DNA from: Epiperipatus broadwayi
Taxonomy: Eukaryota > Onychophora > Udeonychophora > Euonychophora > Peripatidae
Direction: 5' to 3'
Length of the DNA: 64,000 bases
NCBI GenBank assembly: GCA_028023455.1
Contig: JAQFVV010012994.1
Coordinates: forward strand, 60,001 to 124,000
Under the pieces are notes generated by a model. That model saw only the letters and a list, made by a program, of their open reading frames with translations, searched no databases and was not told the DNA's origin. How positions within the stretch are numbered: position 1 is the first letter of the stretch; every line of letters begins with the position of its first letter. The translations under genes were made by a program, and so were the position numbers. Positions 59,301 to 64,000 of this stretch are shown here, in pieces.

Positions 59301-60102
59301 TTAATTTTTAATGACCAATGTAATTCAAGTAAACAATATTTATCAAAATTATGGTGGATTCCCAATTAACATGAAACTGCCTAATACAATTACAGTTTTA
59401 TTAAAAAAAGATTTAAAATCTTTCTAAATAAATATTGTCTCTTCCCTTCTGGGTTAACATGAAATCCGGTTAATATAAAACAATATTTGAAAATTTTTGG
59501 TATTTCATATCATTAAGGTTTGAGTTTTGATCAAAATTAAATAGTAATTATAGATTATCATCATAGTAATCAGTTAAATTTTTATAACATATTGATCAAT
59601 GTTTAATTTTCTATCAAGTTTACATGATTTTAAATATCCTAATTAAAAGACTTAAATAGGAAACTACGATTTAACCTTTCATTTAAAAAAATCTGTGTTA
59701 ATTAAATTTGATTACTTTTTTTGCTAACTCAACTTTTAATTATACTCTGAAAATTAATTTAAAATTTTACTTTAAACATTATTTTGTTAAAAATTCTCTA
59801 ATCAAACTGCAATTTAGTTTTTGCCATGCACTATTAAACAAATTCAATTTCACACACAAACACAAACAAAGTGTTAACAATACAAAAATGATTCTTACAA
59901 AATAAATCTACAAACCTGATTTGGGACTTGGAGATAATAATGGTGGATCATCACCATCACTATTTTCATCATGATTGGTCAATAATGCACTGTCATCAAA
60001 ATAACAACGACTAAGAAGATTACTAAGAACCAGATTATGAATTATGTGTTCATTAGGTTTGAGCAATAAAATTTCTAACAATTTCAATGATATCATACTA
60101 AC
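17286..60102 (-). CDS. FHIP1: FHF complex subunit HOOK-interacting protein 1 (partial, 7 exons)
   Basis: Seven minus-strand exons join in phase to encode the last 289 residues of an FHIP1 (FAM160A1/A2-like) protein. Recognisable family landmarks in order are a helical RAI16-like segment ([15 protein letters not shown]), the block [47 protein letters not shown], a Lys/Arg-rich stretch with [11 protein letters not shown], and the C-terminal motif [19 protein letters not shown] followed by KHH. In known animals FHIP forms the FHF complex with Hook proteins and FTS/AKTIP; it tethers dynein-dynactin to Rab5-positive endosomes in the cytoplasm. Introns are 84, 11638, 94, 9538, 14289 and 6304 bp, and nearly all the mobile DNA right of 17.5 kb sits in them. 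The N-terminal exons lie past 64000. No frame damage is seen, so the gene looks functional. Confidence 0.93.
17473..17576 (-). CDS. FHIP1: FHIP1 exon, 104 bp
   Basis: It encodes [20 protein letters not shown] and [14 protein letters not shown], then two bases of a split Ser codon. It matches the basic 'LLLVRKQLMG' part of FHIP proteins. The acceptor is TTATTAG with donor CAG/GTAAAA. It sits 11.6 kb from the previous exon but only 84 bp from the last one. Confidence 0.93.
19503..19570 (-). repeat. tRNA-derived SINE head (minus copy)
   Basis: Read on the minus strand: GGATAGCTGAAGGAAATTTG (box A TAGCTGAAGG), then GTGTTCAAATCCCC (box B). It is the mirror partner of 19645-19705. The body beyond box B is decayed. 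Confidence 0.55.
19645..19705 (+). repeat. tRNA-derived SINE head (plus copy)
   Basis: GTGGATAGCTGAAGGGAGTT carries box A, and CTGTGATCAAATACC is a box B with one change from its partner. Together with 19503-19570 it forms an inverted repeat with arms of roughly 50 nt and a loop of about 80 nt. Confidence 0.55.
22690..23600 (+). pseudogene. gag relic of Ty3/gypsy-like element
   Basis: A start-like [17 protein letters not shown] leads into a stop. Beyond it are [20 protein letters not shown], a long charged and Gln/Glu-rich coiled-coil-like stretch in 22909-23151, and a capsid-like fragment at 23392-23583 ([17 protein letters not shown]). A longer minus-strand frame overlapping it is just the reverse complement. 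The assignment is by context and composition, not a strong motif. Confidence 0.55.
24234..24476 (+). pseudogene. Retropepsin-like aspartic protease relic
   Basis: An 80-residue frame contains [20 protein letters not shown]. Retrotransposon proteases have 'ALLDSGSxxSVIS' here; the catalytic Asp is Tyr in this copy, so it could not cleave. Just upstream, at about 24047-24130, a 45-bp segment is tandemly duplicated. Confidence 0.7.
24640..25480 (+). pseudogene. Reverse transcriptase relic (Ty3/gypsy type)
   Basis: [21 protein letters not shown]-like approach region (24653-24835) is followed, after frame breaks, by [10 protein letters not shown] near 25180 and the catalytic box [11 protein letters not shown] at 25277-25309 (YxDD class with His for Tyr). 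A poly(A) interruption at about 25456-25471 breaks the connection region. Confidence 0.75.
25560..26105 (+). pseudogene. RNase H relic
   Basis: Frame-broken RNase H. The clear part is the C-terminal end at 25881-26000: [20 protein letters not shown] followed by ADIISHH, matching the 'YxIxYxxGxxNxVADxLSR' end typical of gypsy-like RNase H. Confidence 0.75.
26245..26400 (+). pseudogene. Integrase HHCC zinc-finger relic
   Basis: [20 protein letters not shown] then, after a stop, [16 protein letters not shown]: the His-His-Cys-Cys zinc finger that starts retroelement integrases. A 60-bp segment downstream is duplicated (about 26401-26505). No catalytic core follows; 26547-26610 is a hairpin instead. 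Confidence 0.75.
26547..26610. repeat. Perfect 30-bp inverted repeat, 4-nt loop
   Basis: 26547-26576 (starting GACATGATTTGGTGATTGAT) and 26581-26610 are exact reverse complements around the loop agaa. Similarity continues with gaps a few bases further out. It sits where the dead gypsy-like element loses its integrase. Confidence 0.85.
26612..28149. other. Intron DNA, no clear feature
   Basis: A short plus-strand open frame runs through 26606-26857 but has no recognisable motif and begins in the hairpin. The rest is AT-rich, with a TA microsatellite at about 28073-28090. Confidence 0.4.
28150..28330 (+). repeat. tRNA-derived SINE
   Basis: GTGTAGTGATAGTGCATTG at 28158-28176 is a good box A; CCTAAGTTCAAATTCTGC about 30 nt later is a good box B. 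The body ends in AT-rich sequence. Its 3' end is not defined. Confidence 0.55.
28480..28800 (-). repeat. Tandem of three tRNA-like SINE units
   Basis: On the minus strand, three units about 115-125 bp apart each contain CTTGGGATCxGGAGGxCCx-like sequence and a box-B-like segment: CCCAGGATTAATTCTG, CCTAGGATCGATTCTGG and CCAGGGGTTGACTCTCG. The two units nearest 28480 also keep a box-A-like GACGCAGCTGGTAAAGC or its equivalent. The overlapping open frames on both strands are by-products of the repeat. Confidence 0.6.
29215..29355 (-). CDS. FHIP1: FHIP1 exon, 141 bp
   Basis: Exactly 47 codons, phase 0 at both ends: [20 protein letters not shown], then [14 protein letters not shown] and RSLYSVLQK. 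This is the most recognisable FHIP stretch in the window (the family has 'YDVNLQVTSLLSRLALFPHP.LHEYLLDPY'). The acceptor is TATATTGCAG; the donor is AAG/GTTAGT. Confidence 0.95.
29450..29617 (-). CDS. FHIP1: FHIP1 exon, 168 bp
   Basis: Exactly 56 codons, phase 0 at both ends. The acceptor is TTTTATTTTAG; the donor is CAG/GTATAG. It starts [17 protein letters not shown] and ends [15 protein letters not shown], the segment equivalent to 'FLKVLFDRMGRILDQ' in vertebrate FHIP1. The 94-bp intron after it is one of only two short introns here. A longer frame overlapping this exon in another register reads through the intron and is not coding. Confidence 0.93.
29814..29947 (+). mobile_element. LINE 3' tail, isolated copy
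   Basis: 134 bp starting GGGATGGAGCAGAATATGG, running through GTGGCTAACAGGTTTCTCTG and ending in ACATCACATCACATT. It matches the 3' end of the LINE at 32242-32395 and a third copy at 50262-50359. It is a severely 5'-truncated insertion. Confidence 0.75.
29960..30530 (+). pseudogene. Penelope-like endonuclease fragment (GIY-YIG)
   Basis: The open frame 30060-30278 has the linker that precedes the nuclease in Penelope-like elements: [20 protein letters not shown], then SKSLKKLA. After a frame change come a GIY-YIG-like [13 protein letters not shown]...NEHD and, in the next frame, [20 protein letters not shown] ending ETIYIQEKK, which corresponds to the domain's C-terminal helices. The nuclease family nicks DNA to prime reverse transcription. 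The frame is broken at least twice, so it is dead. It is not closely similar to the Penelope copies at 33-36 kb. A LINE reverse transcriptase follows directly. Confidence 0.6.
30550..32395 (+). mobile_element. 5'-truncated LINE with RT and 3' tail
   Basis: Plus-strand LINE. It begins in the reverse transcriptase (an IGLRLANR stretch near 30570), includes the open frame 30621-31229, then frame-broken C-terminal sequence (31677-31877), a CxxC...HLLIEC zinc-knuckle-like motif near 32025-32080, and the 3' tail 32242-32395 ending in ATCACATCACATT. No endonuclease belonging to it was found upstream. The clade is not assigned. Confidence 0.8.
30621..31229 (+). pseudogene. LINE reverse transcriptase (partial, open)
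   Basis: 202 residues remain open. RT blocks are in order: [19 protein letters not shown] (finger), [18 protein letters not shown] (motif A, with the catalytic Asp), [11 protein letters not shown] (motif B; the usual Leu before SP is Arg and SP is SS), LLFADDVFL (motif C, Asp pair at 31059-31064) and [10 protein letters not shown] (motif D). Target-primed copying of its own RNA would be its role. It is truncated at the N-terminus and loses frame after 31229, so it is non-functional although the core is well kept. The ATG at 30621 is internal to the domain, not a true start. Confidence 0.85.
32396..33154. other. Intron spacer between LINE and Penelope element
   Basis: AT-rich, with a TA run near 32667-32678. 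Nothing coding is seen. Confidence 0.4.
33290..33318 (-). ncRNA. Hammerhead-ribozyme-like core, left arm
   Basis: On the minus strand CTGATGA, one A, a 5-bp stem GACTG/CAGTC with loop CTAGGAA, then GAAAC. These are the conserved strands of a hammerhead ribozyme around helix II, with one extra A before the stem. Penelope-like elements are known to carry hammerhead motifs in their terminal regions. Helices I and III were not resolved by eye. Confidence 0.6.
33918..34767 (-). pseudogene. Penelope ORF 3' half, left arm
   Basis: Minus-strand frames 34385-34720 and 33918-34283. The first has [30 protein letters not shown] and [17 protein letters not shown], which are the RT thumb and connector of Penelope-like elements (family pattern 'LPFLDV...VYRKPT...HK...RA'). 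The second is the nuclease: CRKC, then [28 protein letters not shown] and [14 protein letters not shown] stop (TAA on the minus strand near 34385) splits the two. It is truncated just after the RT catalytic box. Confidence 0.85.
34796..35646 (+). pseudogene. Penelope ORF 3' half, right arm
   Basis: Mirror copy of the left arm, in plus-strand frames 34843-35163 and 35281-35646. The same RT thumb and GIY-YIG blocks are present with only scattered differences (for example YINEVYE here and YINGVYE in the left arm; METGHKL here and METRHKL there). The disabling stop differs: a TGA at 35161-35163. So the two arms were damaged independently after they formed, or one carried its stop from its source copy. 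Confidence 0.85.
36246..36274 (+). ncRNA. Hammerhead-ribozyme-like core, right arm
   Basis: The mirror copy of the left-arm motif: CTGATGA, A, GACTG loop CAGTC, GAAA, here followed by T rather than C. It lies about 600 bp past the nuclease stop, near the 3' end of the arm. Confidence 0.6.
36356..39155. other. FHIP1 intron DNA, no clear feature
   Basis: AT-rich with many A/T runs. A 78-residue open frame at 38086-38322 has no recognisable motif and no splice context, and is probably chance. Confidence 0.4.
39156..39249 (-). CDS. FHIP1: FHIP1 exon, 94 bp
   Basis: It encodes [13 protein letters not shown] and [16 protein letters not shown], a highly conserved FHIP block. The acceptor is a long T tract ending GTTAG (exon begins 39249). 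A second AG 14 bp further in, at 39236-39237, would shift the frame and hit a stop at once, so the first was chosen. The donor is CAT/GTAAG. Confidence 0.93.
39250..44035. other. FHIP1 intron DNA, unassigned
   Basis: It contains an AAAT microsatellite at about 39527-39544 and an ATA microsatellite near 40455-40475. From about 40.7 to 43.9 kb the sequence has fewer homopolymer runs and may be an old unidentified repeat. No ends or coding motifs were found. Confidence 0.35.
44472..44527 (+). repeat. Degenerate telomere-like repeats in copy A
   Basis: About nine loose units of TTAGGG and variants (TTAGATTTAGGG, TTAGTTTTAGG, GGTTTAGGG). They are internal to the transposon and mirrored in copy B, so they belong to the element and are not a telomere scar at this locus. 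Confidence 0.7.
45058..45130 (+). repeat. tRNA-like segment in copy A
   Basis: GCGACATAGTGGCCTACATT resembles box A and GCGGGTTCGAACGTGTC contains a canonical box B, 73 nt overall. The same segment is in copy B on the minus strand (45851-45921). It could be a SINE head captured by the element. Confidence 0.45.
45220..45761. other. Spacer between the two transposon copies
   Basis: Unique AT-rich intron DNA. An 83-residue minus-strand open frame (45302-45553) shows no known motif. Confidence 0.4.
45770..46921 (-). mobile_element. Non-autonomous DNA transposon, copy B
   Basis: 1152 bp, the same element as copy A but inverted. It has its own 8-bp target duplication, gtacactc (45762-45769) and gtacactt (46922-46929), different from that of copy A. 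The two are therefore separate insertions. Internal features mirror copy A: telomere-like repeats at 46443-46497, tandem TGTTACGGC units at about 46555-46670, and the tRNA-like segment at 45851-45921. The open frame over 46366-46560 merely translates the telomere-like repeat. Confidence 0.75.
46443..46497 (-). repeat. Degenerate telomere-like repeats in copy B
   Basis: ACCCTAAAACTAACCCTAAA and relatives: the inverted counterpart of 44472-44527, one unit different in order. Confidence 0.7.
46930..50250. other. FHIP1 intron DNA with unassigned repeat-like blocks
   Basis: 46.93-48.5 kb is AT-rich and featureless. Around 48.63-48.80 kb a 45-residue plus-strand frame starts [20 protein letters not shown]; it has no known motif. 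From about 49.3 to 50.25 kb the base composition is more balanced and short phrases recur (CCATTATATCTGGCGTCATC and variants at about 50051, 50113 and 50161), which looks like an old retroelement tail, but no family could be named. Confidence 0.35.
50262..50359 (+). mobile_element. LINE 3' tail, third copy
   Basis: It contains GTGGCTAACAGGTTTCTCTG like the copies at 29814 and 32242. Almost the same ACATCACATCA string lies on both sides (50250-50260 and 50349-50359), which may be the target duplication or the tail repeat itself. Confidence 0.7.
50883..50936 (+). repeat. 54-bp direct repeat, left
   Basis: It starts GAATATAATAATATAT and ends AATAATCA. It matches 53173-53226 at 53 of 54 positions and brackets the element 50944-53170. 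Confidence 0.85.
50944..53170. mobile_element. Unclassified 2.2-kb element with perfect TIRs
   Basis: 25-bp inverted termini match at every position: 50944-50968 (TTGTTTTCTCATCCCTGGTG plus five bases) and 53146-53170. The interior has no protein that can be recognised. It has two tandem 160-bp units (51128-51452) and, at 52.1-53.1 kb, sequence less AT-rich than the rest. Directly outside are 7 and 2 unmatched bases and then 54-bp direct repeats, far longer than any usual target duplication. The most cautious call is a non-autonomous DNA transposon of unknown superfamily. Confidence 0.6.
51128..51452. repeat. Tandem duplication, period about 166 bp
   Basis: Two units, each starting TAAATGTT[T/G]ATTAATC and containing two GTGTCTTTxxAAAGTTACGG-like lines and CAATCATTTTATTAAAAAGC. 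It is internal to the TIR element. Confidence 0.75.
53173..53226 (+). repeat. 54-bp direct repeat, right
   Basis: Partner of 50883-50936; the one difference is G for A at the eighth base. Confidence 0.85.
53227..53538. other. FHIP1 intron DNA beside exon
   Basis: AT-rich; nothing but the splice donor of the exon at 53539-53611 is seen. Confidence 0.4.
53539..53611 (-). CDS. FHIP1: FHIP1 exon, 73 bp
   Basis: Flanked by a TTTATAG acceptor and a strong TTG/GTAAGT donor. It enters at phase 1 and leaves at phase 2, encoding [15 protein letters not shown] and then NSIHKVVN, which corresponds to the family's 'KVINSFLSLVP' approach. The other two frames contain stops. Confidence 0.88.
53612..54034. 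other. FHIP1 intron DNA before solo LTR 2
   Basis: No feature seen apart from a loose inverted phrase (a GTGCTATAAAATAGACATGC-like stretch near 53907 and its partner near 53968). Confidence 0.35.
54039..56171 (+). mobile_element. Solo LTR, copy 2
   Basis: 2133 bp starting TGTGACAGTCAGATGATGTA and ending CAGATCCATTGCTTCA, with the 4-bp target duplication ttac on each side (54035-54038, 56172-56175). It is colinear with 1046-3045 and about 130 bp longer, partly because a few short phrases near 55440-55530 (AATCTGAATGCAATCTCCAA) are repeated two to three times. The 3'-end hairpin is present. Open frames of 60-80 residues inside show no known protein. Confidence 0.78.
56176..59915. other. FHIP1 intron DNA, no clear feature
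   Basis: Strongly AT-rich with long A and T runs (for example near 57140-57160). Short open frames here (56451-56639, 58027-58248, 59708-59905) are Phe/Ile/Asn/Lys-rich translations of AT-rich DNA and are not supported as genes. Confidence 0.45.
59916..60102 (-). CDS. FHIP1: FHIP1 exon (most upstream in window)
   Basis: 187 bp encoding 62 residues plus one base. The acceptor is a TTTTCTCTTTTAG tract; the donor is CAG/GTTTGTAG. The first half, [20 protein letters not shown], is amphipathic and matches the helical repeat part of FHIP. The second half is an acidic, Ser/Pro-rich linker ([18 protein letters not shown]), expected to be disordered. It leaves phase 1, which fits the next exon exactly. 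Confidence 0.9.
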
Positions 60103-60617
60103 CTAAAAGAGAAAAAATAAATAAATCATAAATTACTCATATTATACATTACTGATGATGTATTATGGAACAATTTAAATAAAAATAAAAAAACGTTAAG
60201 TATTTTTAAATACACATAAAAAATATTTAACTATTTAGTTACAGGAATAATAATAAGCTGCCTTAGATGGCTTTATTATTTGTTTATAAAAAGAAAAGTA
60301 TTAATTCTTCTGACATTTAGAGCAAAATTACCATGCCTGATCCAAATCCATTAGTTAAGATAAATGCAAATACTAGTTTGGAAATATAGATTAGTCAGCA
60401 TTATATTATTAAAACAAAATTTCAATTATTTAAAAATAAAAATTCCATTCACTTATAGGTTGTTGTTTTTTTTTTTTGAGACATTTACTGATAAACAGAA
60501 CTGAATAATCCACAACTATCTATAATCCAGATAAACTTACAATGTCATTAAAGAAAATATAATTTATATAATAACCAAGTGGAGACCAGATAGAAATTGT
60601 TATTTTTAATTTGGCAG
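60103..60617. other. FHIP1 intron DNA before solo LTR 3
   Basis: Upstream of the acceptor of the exon at 59916-60102. No further exon or repeat is recognised. Confidence 0.4.
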
Positions 60618-60621
60618 ATAG

Positions 60622-63535
60622 TGAAGCAGATGATCTGATGCTCAGATCCTGCTTCACAGCCCACATCCAATCTCCTACCATCTAACAGTATTCAAACCCA
60701 CCTTTACGCACGTATATACATAGCTAATAATATATATTTCTTTGCTCAGTATTATAACAAATAATGTAAACGTAAGTATTTTAATTTAAAAATATTTTAT
60801 TTAATATTCTCATGTATATACGGGCGTAAATAATATATATATATATATTTCAGTGTAGGAGATTGCGAATAAATTAATAGTTATATTATATATATAAGGT
60901 ATTATATATGAAACTTATTATTTTTTTCATATATAATTTTGTAGCCAGAAGTGATGCAATCTTGTTAAGAAGTCTCTCGAAAAACAATTACACAAAAGAT
61001 CCCTTAGATTAAAGTAAAAGATTATAAACTGATACTAATAAAATAAACCCATTAGTGGAAATTGTCCACGCTAGCTTGTTTTAAAATCATAAGATATATT
61101 TTAAAACAATCGTTCGAGAAACTGATAACAAACTTGCATTGTTTCAAACATCTTACTAGATAAGAGTATCCGGTCAAACTATTCCAGAGAAACCTTAAGT
61201 GCTTAAACCGCCTCAGGTCCAGCAGTAGTTGCTAAGTTACAGCTTCAAAATAAAAGTATATATACTGCTGGATTTGAATCCAAAAGGAGAGACCATTAAA
61301 TAACTATGTTGCTATACATATTCCACGCCAGTTTTAATTCTCACTCAATGTGTCATGAGTAGGAAATTTCGCCTTGTCCCTCCGTTCTAATATGCTGTTC
61401 CCATGAACGAAGCTCTGCATCCCGTACTAATGAACTTTAGATATTTTCCAGTGAAAATGAAATGCTATCTCTCAAATGATAATGCTATCCTAGATCTAGT
61501 GAAATAATACCGATGGACTGATTCCTAGTGAAACGCTCTTCCAAATAATCAAGGTAAAAGAACTTTGACCGCTTATAATTCCTAAATCCTGCCTTCTCTG
61601 TAAGATTTATATTTTAAACCATCTATATTAAATGTCTTCAAATATGTATTCTATAACTCTATAACTAATCTATATTAAGCCTCTTGTAAAATGTTTTTCC
61701 TTTTCTTTTAATTCCAAGCGGCAAATAATTTTCATTTACATTTATGTATTTATATTTTAAAATAAATGCCAATAGTATTCTAAAATCGCCAGCATATAAT
61801 TCATTTTCATTTCCCTACCCATCATTTACTGGGTAAATAATTTATAATTTGATCAAAACAAGTCTTATTCGACTTGCCCAGGTGCTCGCGATTTTAGATA
61901 AATAAACTAATTATATTTTTCATGTCTACTGTAGAAAAACAGATTTGACGTCTGTTTTTCACATTCTCCTTACTAAATAATGCGCTATCTTTTATTCTTA
62001 AATTATATCATACATGTAAAACCCATCTTAGCTATTACCACCACTCAGTTTGTAATCATTTATATATTTCCACAAGGGCATTGATTAACCAAAATTGAGA
62101 TTTATTAAATGTGTAAAAAGTAATGAATAATACTTAGTAACATAATGTAAGGGGAAGGGGGATCTTAAGAGCTTAGTTTTATATTTAAGTATAATTATTA
62201 TCCATGTTTGCTTAGTGAAGCCATATCATTACGTCGAATATTTCATAATTTGTGGGCAATAAATCTGTCTCGATAATCTTTAATCTTTAGAATAATATTT
62301 ATATATTATTAAGCGTTACGTGCATAAAGACCATTTCGTATATATATATATTTGTGCTTCTTTCTCACATGGAGGCATCGCACAGTCGAGCCCCATCGTC
62401 GTTCTCTATGTCCTTAAACCAGGCTGTAAAACCACCCTGGGGACATCCTTGGTCTTATTTGCATGCTTTATACGGGGATCGATCTGGAAAATCCAGCCCG
62501 ATAATGACATTGTCAACCATTCTTCGTCATCCATGATTCGCCTGTACTTCAAATCTGGACTCTTTCGTTCGTCAAACCGACCTTGCCTACGTTTGCAGAG
62601 GAAATCGGTCCACTTCGTTATTAAAAATTCATGAAGCACACTCCAGGATCCATAATTGGACCGACCCAATCAGCCGCCATGCACGCACAGCCTTTCAGTG
62701 TCTTATTAGTCGCCCAGAAGTATTCATAAGCCGTAATGAAATGATTTCTTTAAACAGACATATTTCCATTAGTTTAATATAAGTATTAATGCGATAGATT
62801 TAGTATCGTTTATATAATTATTCATTACCCATCCCGCGCATTAATTATCTATAACTCCAAATTAATAATCATATTGAATGTAACCAAATGTAATATCTGC
62901 TTATAAAATTATTGTTTAAAGTAATTAAATGCTCTTTTCATCTCTGGGGGTGTAATAGTATTCCAGTAATGTATTCTAATAGCGCTTATTCATTAAATCA
63001 CACATATATTATTGGCATAGCCGCAAATCATATGTTATTGTTAAATATGAATCAAACACATATATATAATACGTACGAGGCTCATGTCGGCTAAATAACC
63101 CGACATAATTTTGTTATTAATAAATCTTAAATATATATATCAAACTCGAACCATTGCTTTCCTTTACTTAAGTTAAAATATTAAGTTATTACTTATGCTA
63201 AATATGACTAGATGATCTCTGCTCAATACATAATTAATATGCTAGGTCACGAGCCTTCATTGCTCATAAAATATAGCTAGTTATTAAGTTATTCTATTAT
63301 CTAAGTTTAACCTAGAGTCTTTTTGTGTCTCCGATGATCGATGCCGGCGGGTGAGAAGTAAATTAATCGATGTCATCGGGATTGTTGCTCATAATGTTAT
63401 AGATCTGGGAAATAGGCAAATAGGACAGAATTCATGAGTGTTCCTGACCTGTGTATCTTGCGCACGATTGGATTCGAGGTACTTTTGCCTAGATGCTAGA
63501 TCTTGTTACGTGAACATACAAATCCGACTGGCACA
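60622..63535 (-). mobile_element. Solo LTR, diverged longer copy 3
   Basis: Read on the minus strand it starts TGTGCCAGTCGG and ends CATCTGCTTCA, with a perfect 4-bp duplication atag (60618-60621, 63536-63539). The first 140 bases align with the starts of the other two copies (shared phrases AAAAGTACCTCGA and CTATTTGCCTATT in place of GAAAGTACCTCGA and CTATTCGCCTATT). The last 40 align with their 3' hairpin. The middle is different and the whole is 2914 bp, 0.8-0.9 kb longer, so it is a separate subfamily. It carries a GC-richer island at 62.33-62.73 kb. Confidence 0.72.
62406..62669 (-). CDS. Unknown ORF in LTR copy 3
   Basis: An 87-residue minus-strand frame starting MGRSNYGSWSVLHEFLITKW, with a basic stretch (LCKRRQGRFDERKS) and an acidic turn (RIMDDEEWLTM). 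Its GC content stands out from the surrounding DNA. No family is recognised. Two plus-strand frames overlap the same island, so the coding strand is uncertain. It may be a retroelement leader or accessory peptide, a captured host exon, or just a GC-rich regulatory part of the LTR. Confidence 0.25.
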   Translation of the reverse strand: MGRSNYGSWSVLHEFLITKWTDFLCKRRQGRFDERKSPDLKYRRIMDDEEWLTMSLSGWIFQIDPRIKHANKTKDVPRVVLQPGLRT

Positions 63536-63539
63536 ATAG

Positions 63540-64000
63540 ACTGGCAGTATTTGCAGTTCATTTAAATGATTCTTTAGAAATCTGGTTTGTGAATTATCAT
63601 AACATTTTCGGACTATATTCTGTGAATAGGGTTATATTAATAGAGTTAGATATTTGATAAGATTGTTAAAATTATTAGAATTTTAAAATGTGTATGTATA
63701 TGTAGAAATAATAATAAAAAATTAAAAATACATCTAATCTATAATAATAAAGGACTATGGTCTCAATTCCTGTAGAAGTACAACACCTTCCCCCATTATT
63801 AATGAAGGCTGCATCATACTGCAATCAAAGTTTTTATTATTACCATCAGTAATTGACATTCATCTCACCGATACAAATTATCCTAAAAATTTTAAACCAC
63901 TAATTAAAAACAGTTAGATGCCCCATTTAGTAAAAATTACTGAATTGCTGGCTAGGTTGGCTATGGTTCATTTATAAAAAAAAACTATAAGCCTGTCATT
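63540..64000. other. FHIP1 intron or upstream DNA
   Basis: AT-rich; no exon is recognised up to the window edge. The FHIP1 N-terminal exons must lie further right. Confidence 0.4.

Overview
This window is animal nuclear DNA: AT-rich, with spliced exons, introns of 6 to 14 kb, poly(A/T) runs and a dense load of retrotransposons and DNA transposons. No bacterial or organellar gene, tRNA gene, rRNA gene or CRISPR array is seen. The transposon mix (hAT, Merlin, Ty3-like, LINE, Penelope) fits an invertebrate with a large AT-rich genome, for example a cephalopod-like mollusc, chelicerate or cnidarian. The sequence alone does not fix the phylum.

The one host gene that can be recognised lies on the minus strand. 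Seven coding exons (59916-60102, 53539-53611, 39156-39249, 29450-29617, 29215-29355, 17473-17576, 17286-17388) encode the C-terminal 289 residues of an FHF complex subunit HOOK-interacting protein (FHIP1/FAM160A type), an adaptor that joins dynein-Hook-FTS to endosomes. All junctions are GT-AG and all phases agree. Earlier exons lie beyond the right edge. A possible terminal exon of another minus-strand gene is at 438-692.

Most of the rest is mobile DNA. Left of the gene are a solo LTR (1046-3045), a dead hAT element (5890-8541), a degenerate minisatellite (about 11.88-12.31 kb) and a Merlin element with perfect 8-bp target duplication (14842-15825). The 11.6-kb FHIP intron holds a head-to-head SINE pair, a decayed Ty3/gypsy-like element (22.7-26.5 kb), a 30-bp-arm hairpin and a tandem of three tRNA-like units. 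The 9.5-kb intron holds two LINE tails flanking a Penelope endonuclease fragment and a LINE reverse transcriptase. It also holds a young 3.2-kb Penelope element made of two near-identical, head-to-head, 5'-truncated copies, each ending in a hammerhead-ribozyme-like core.

The 14.3-kb intron holds two opposed copies of a 1.16-kb non-autonomous DNA transposon with 8-bp target duplications and telomere-like repeats. It also holds a 2.2-kb unit with 25-bp perfect inverted termini that is itself bracketed by 54-bp direct repeats. The 6.3-kb intron holds a second solo LTR (54039-56171). A third, diverged one lies on the minus strand at 60622-63535. These three LTRs share TG...CA ends, 4-bp target duplications and a hairpin at the 3' end.
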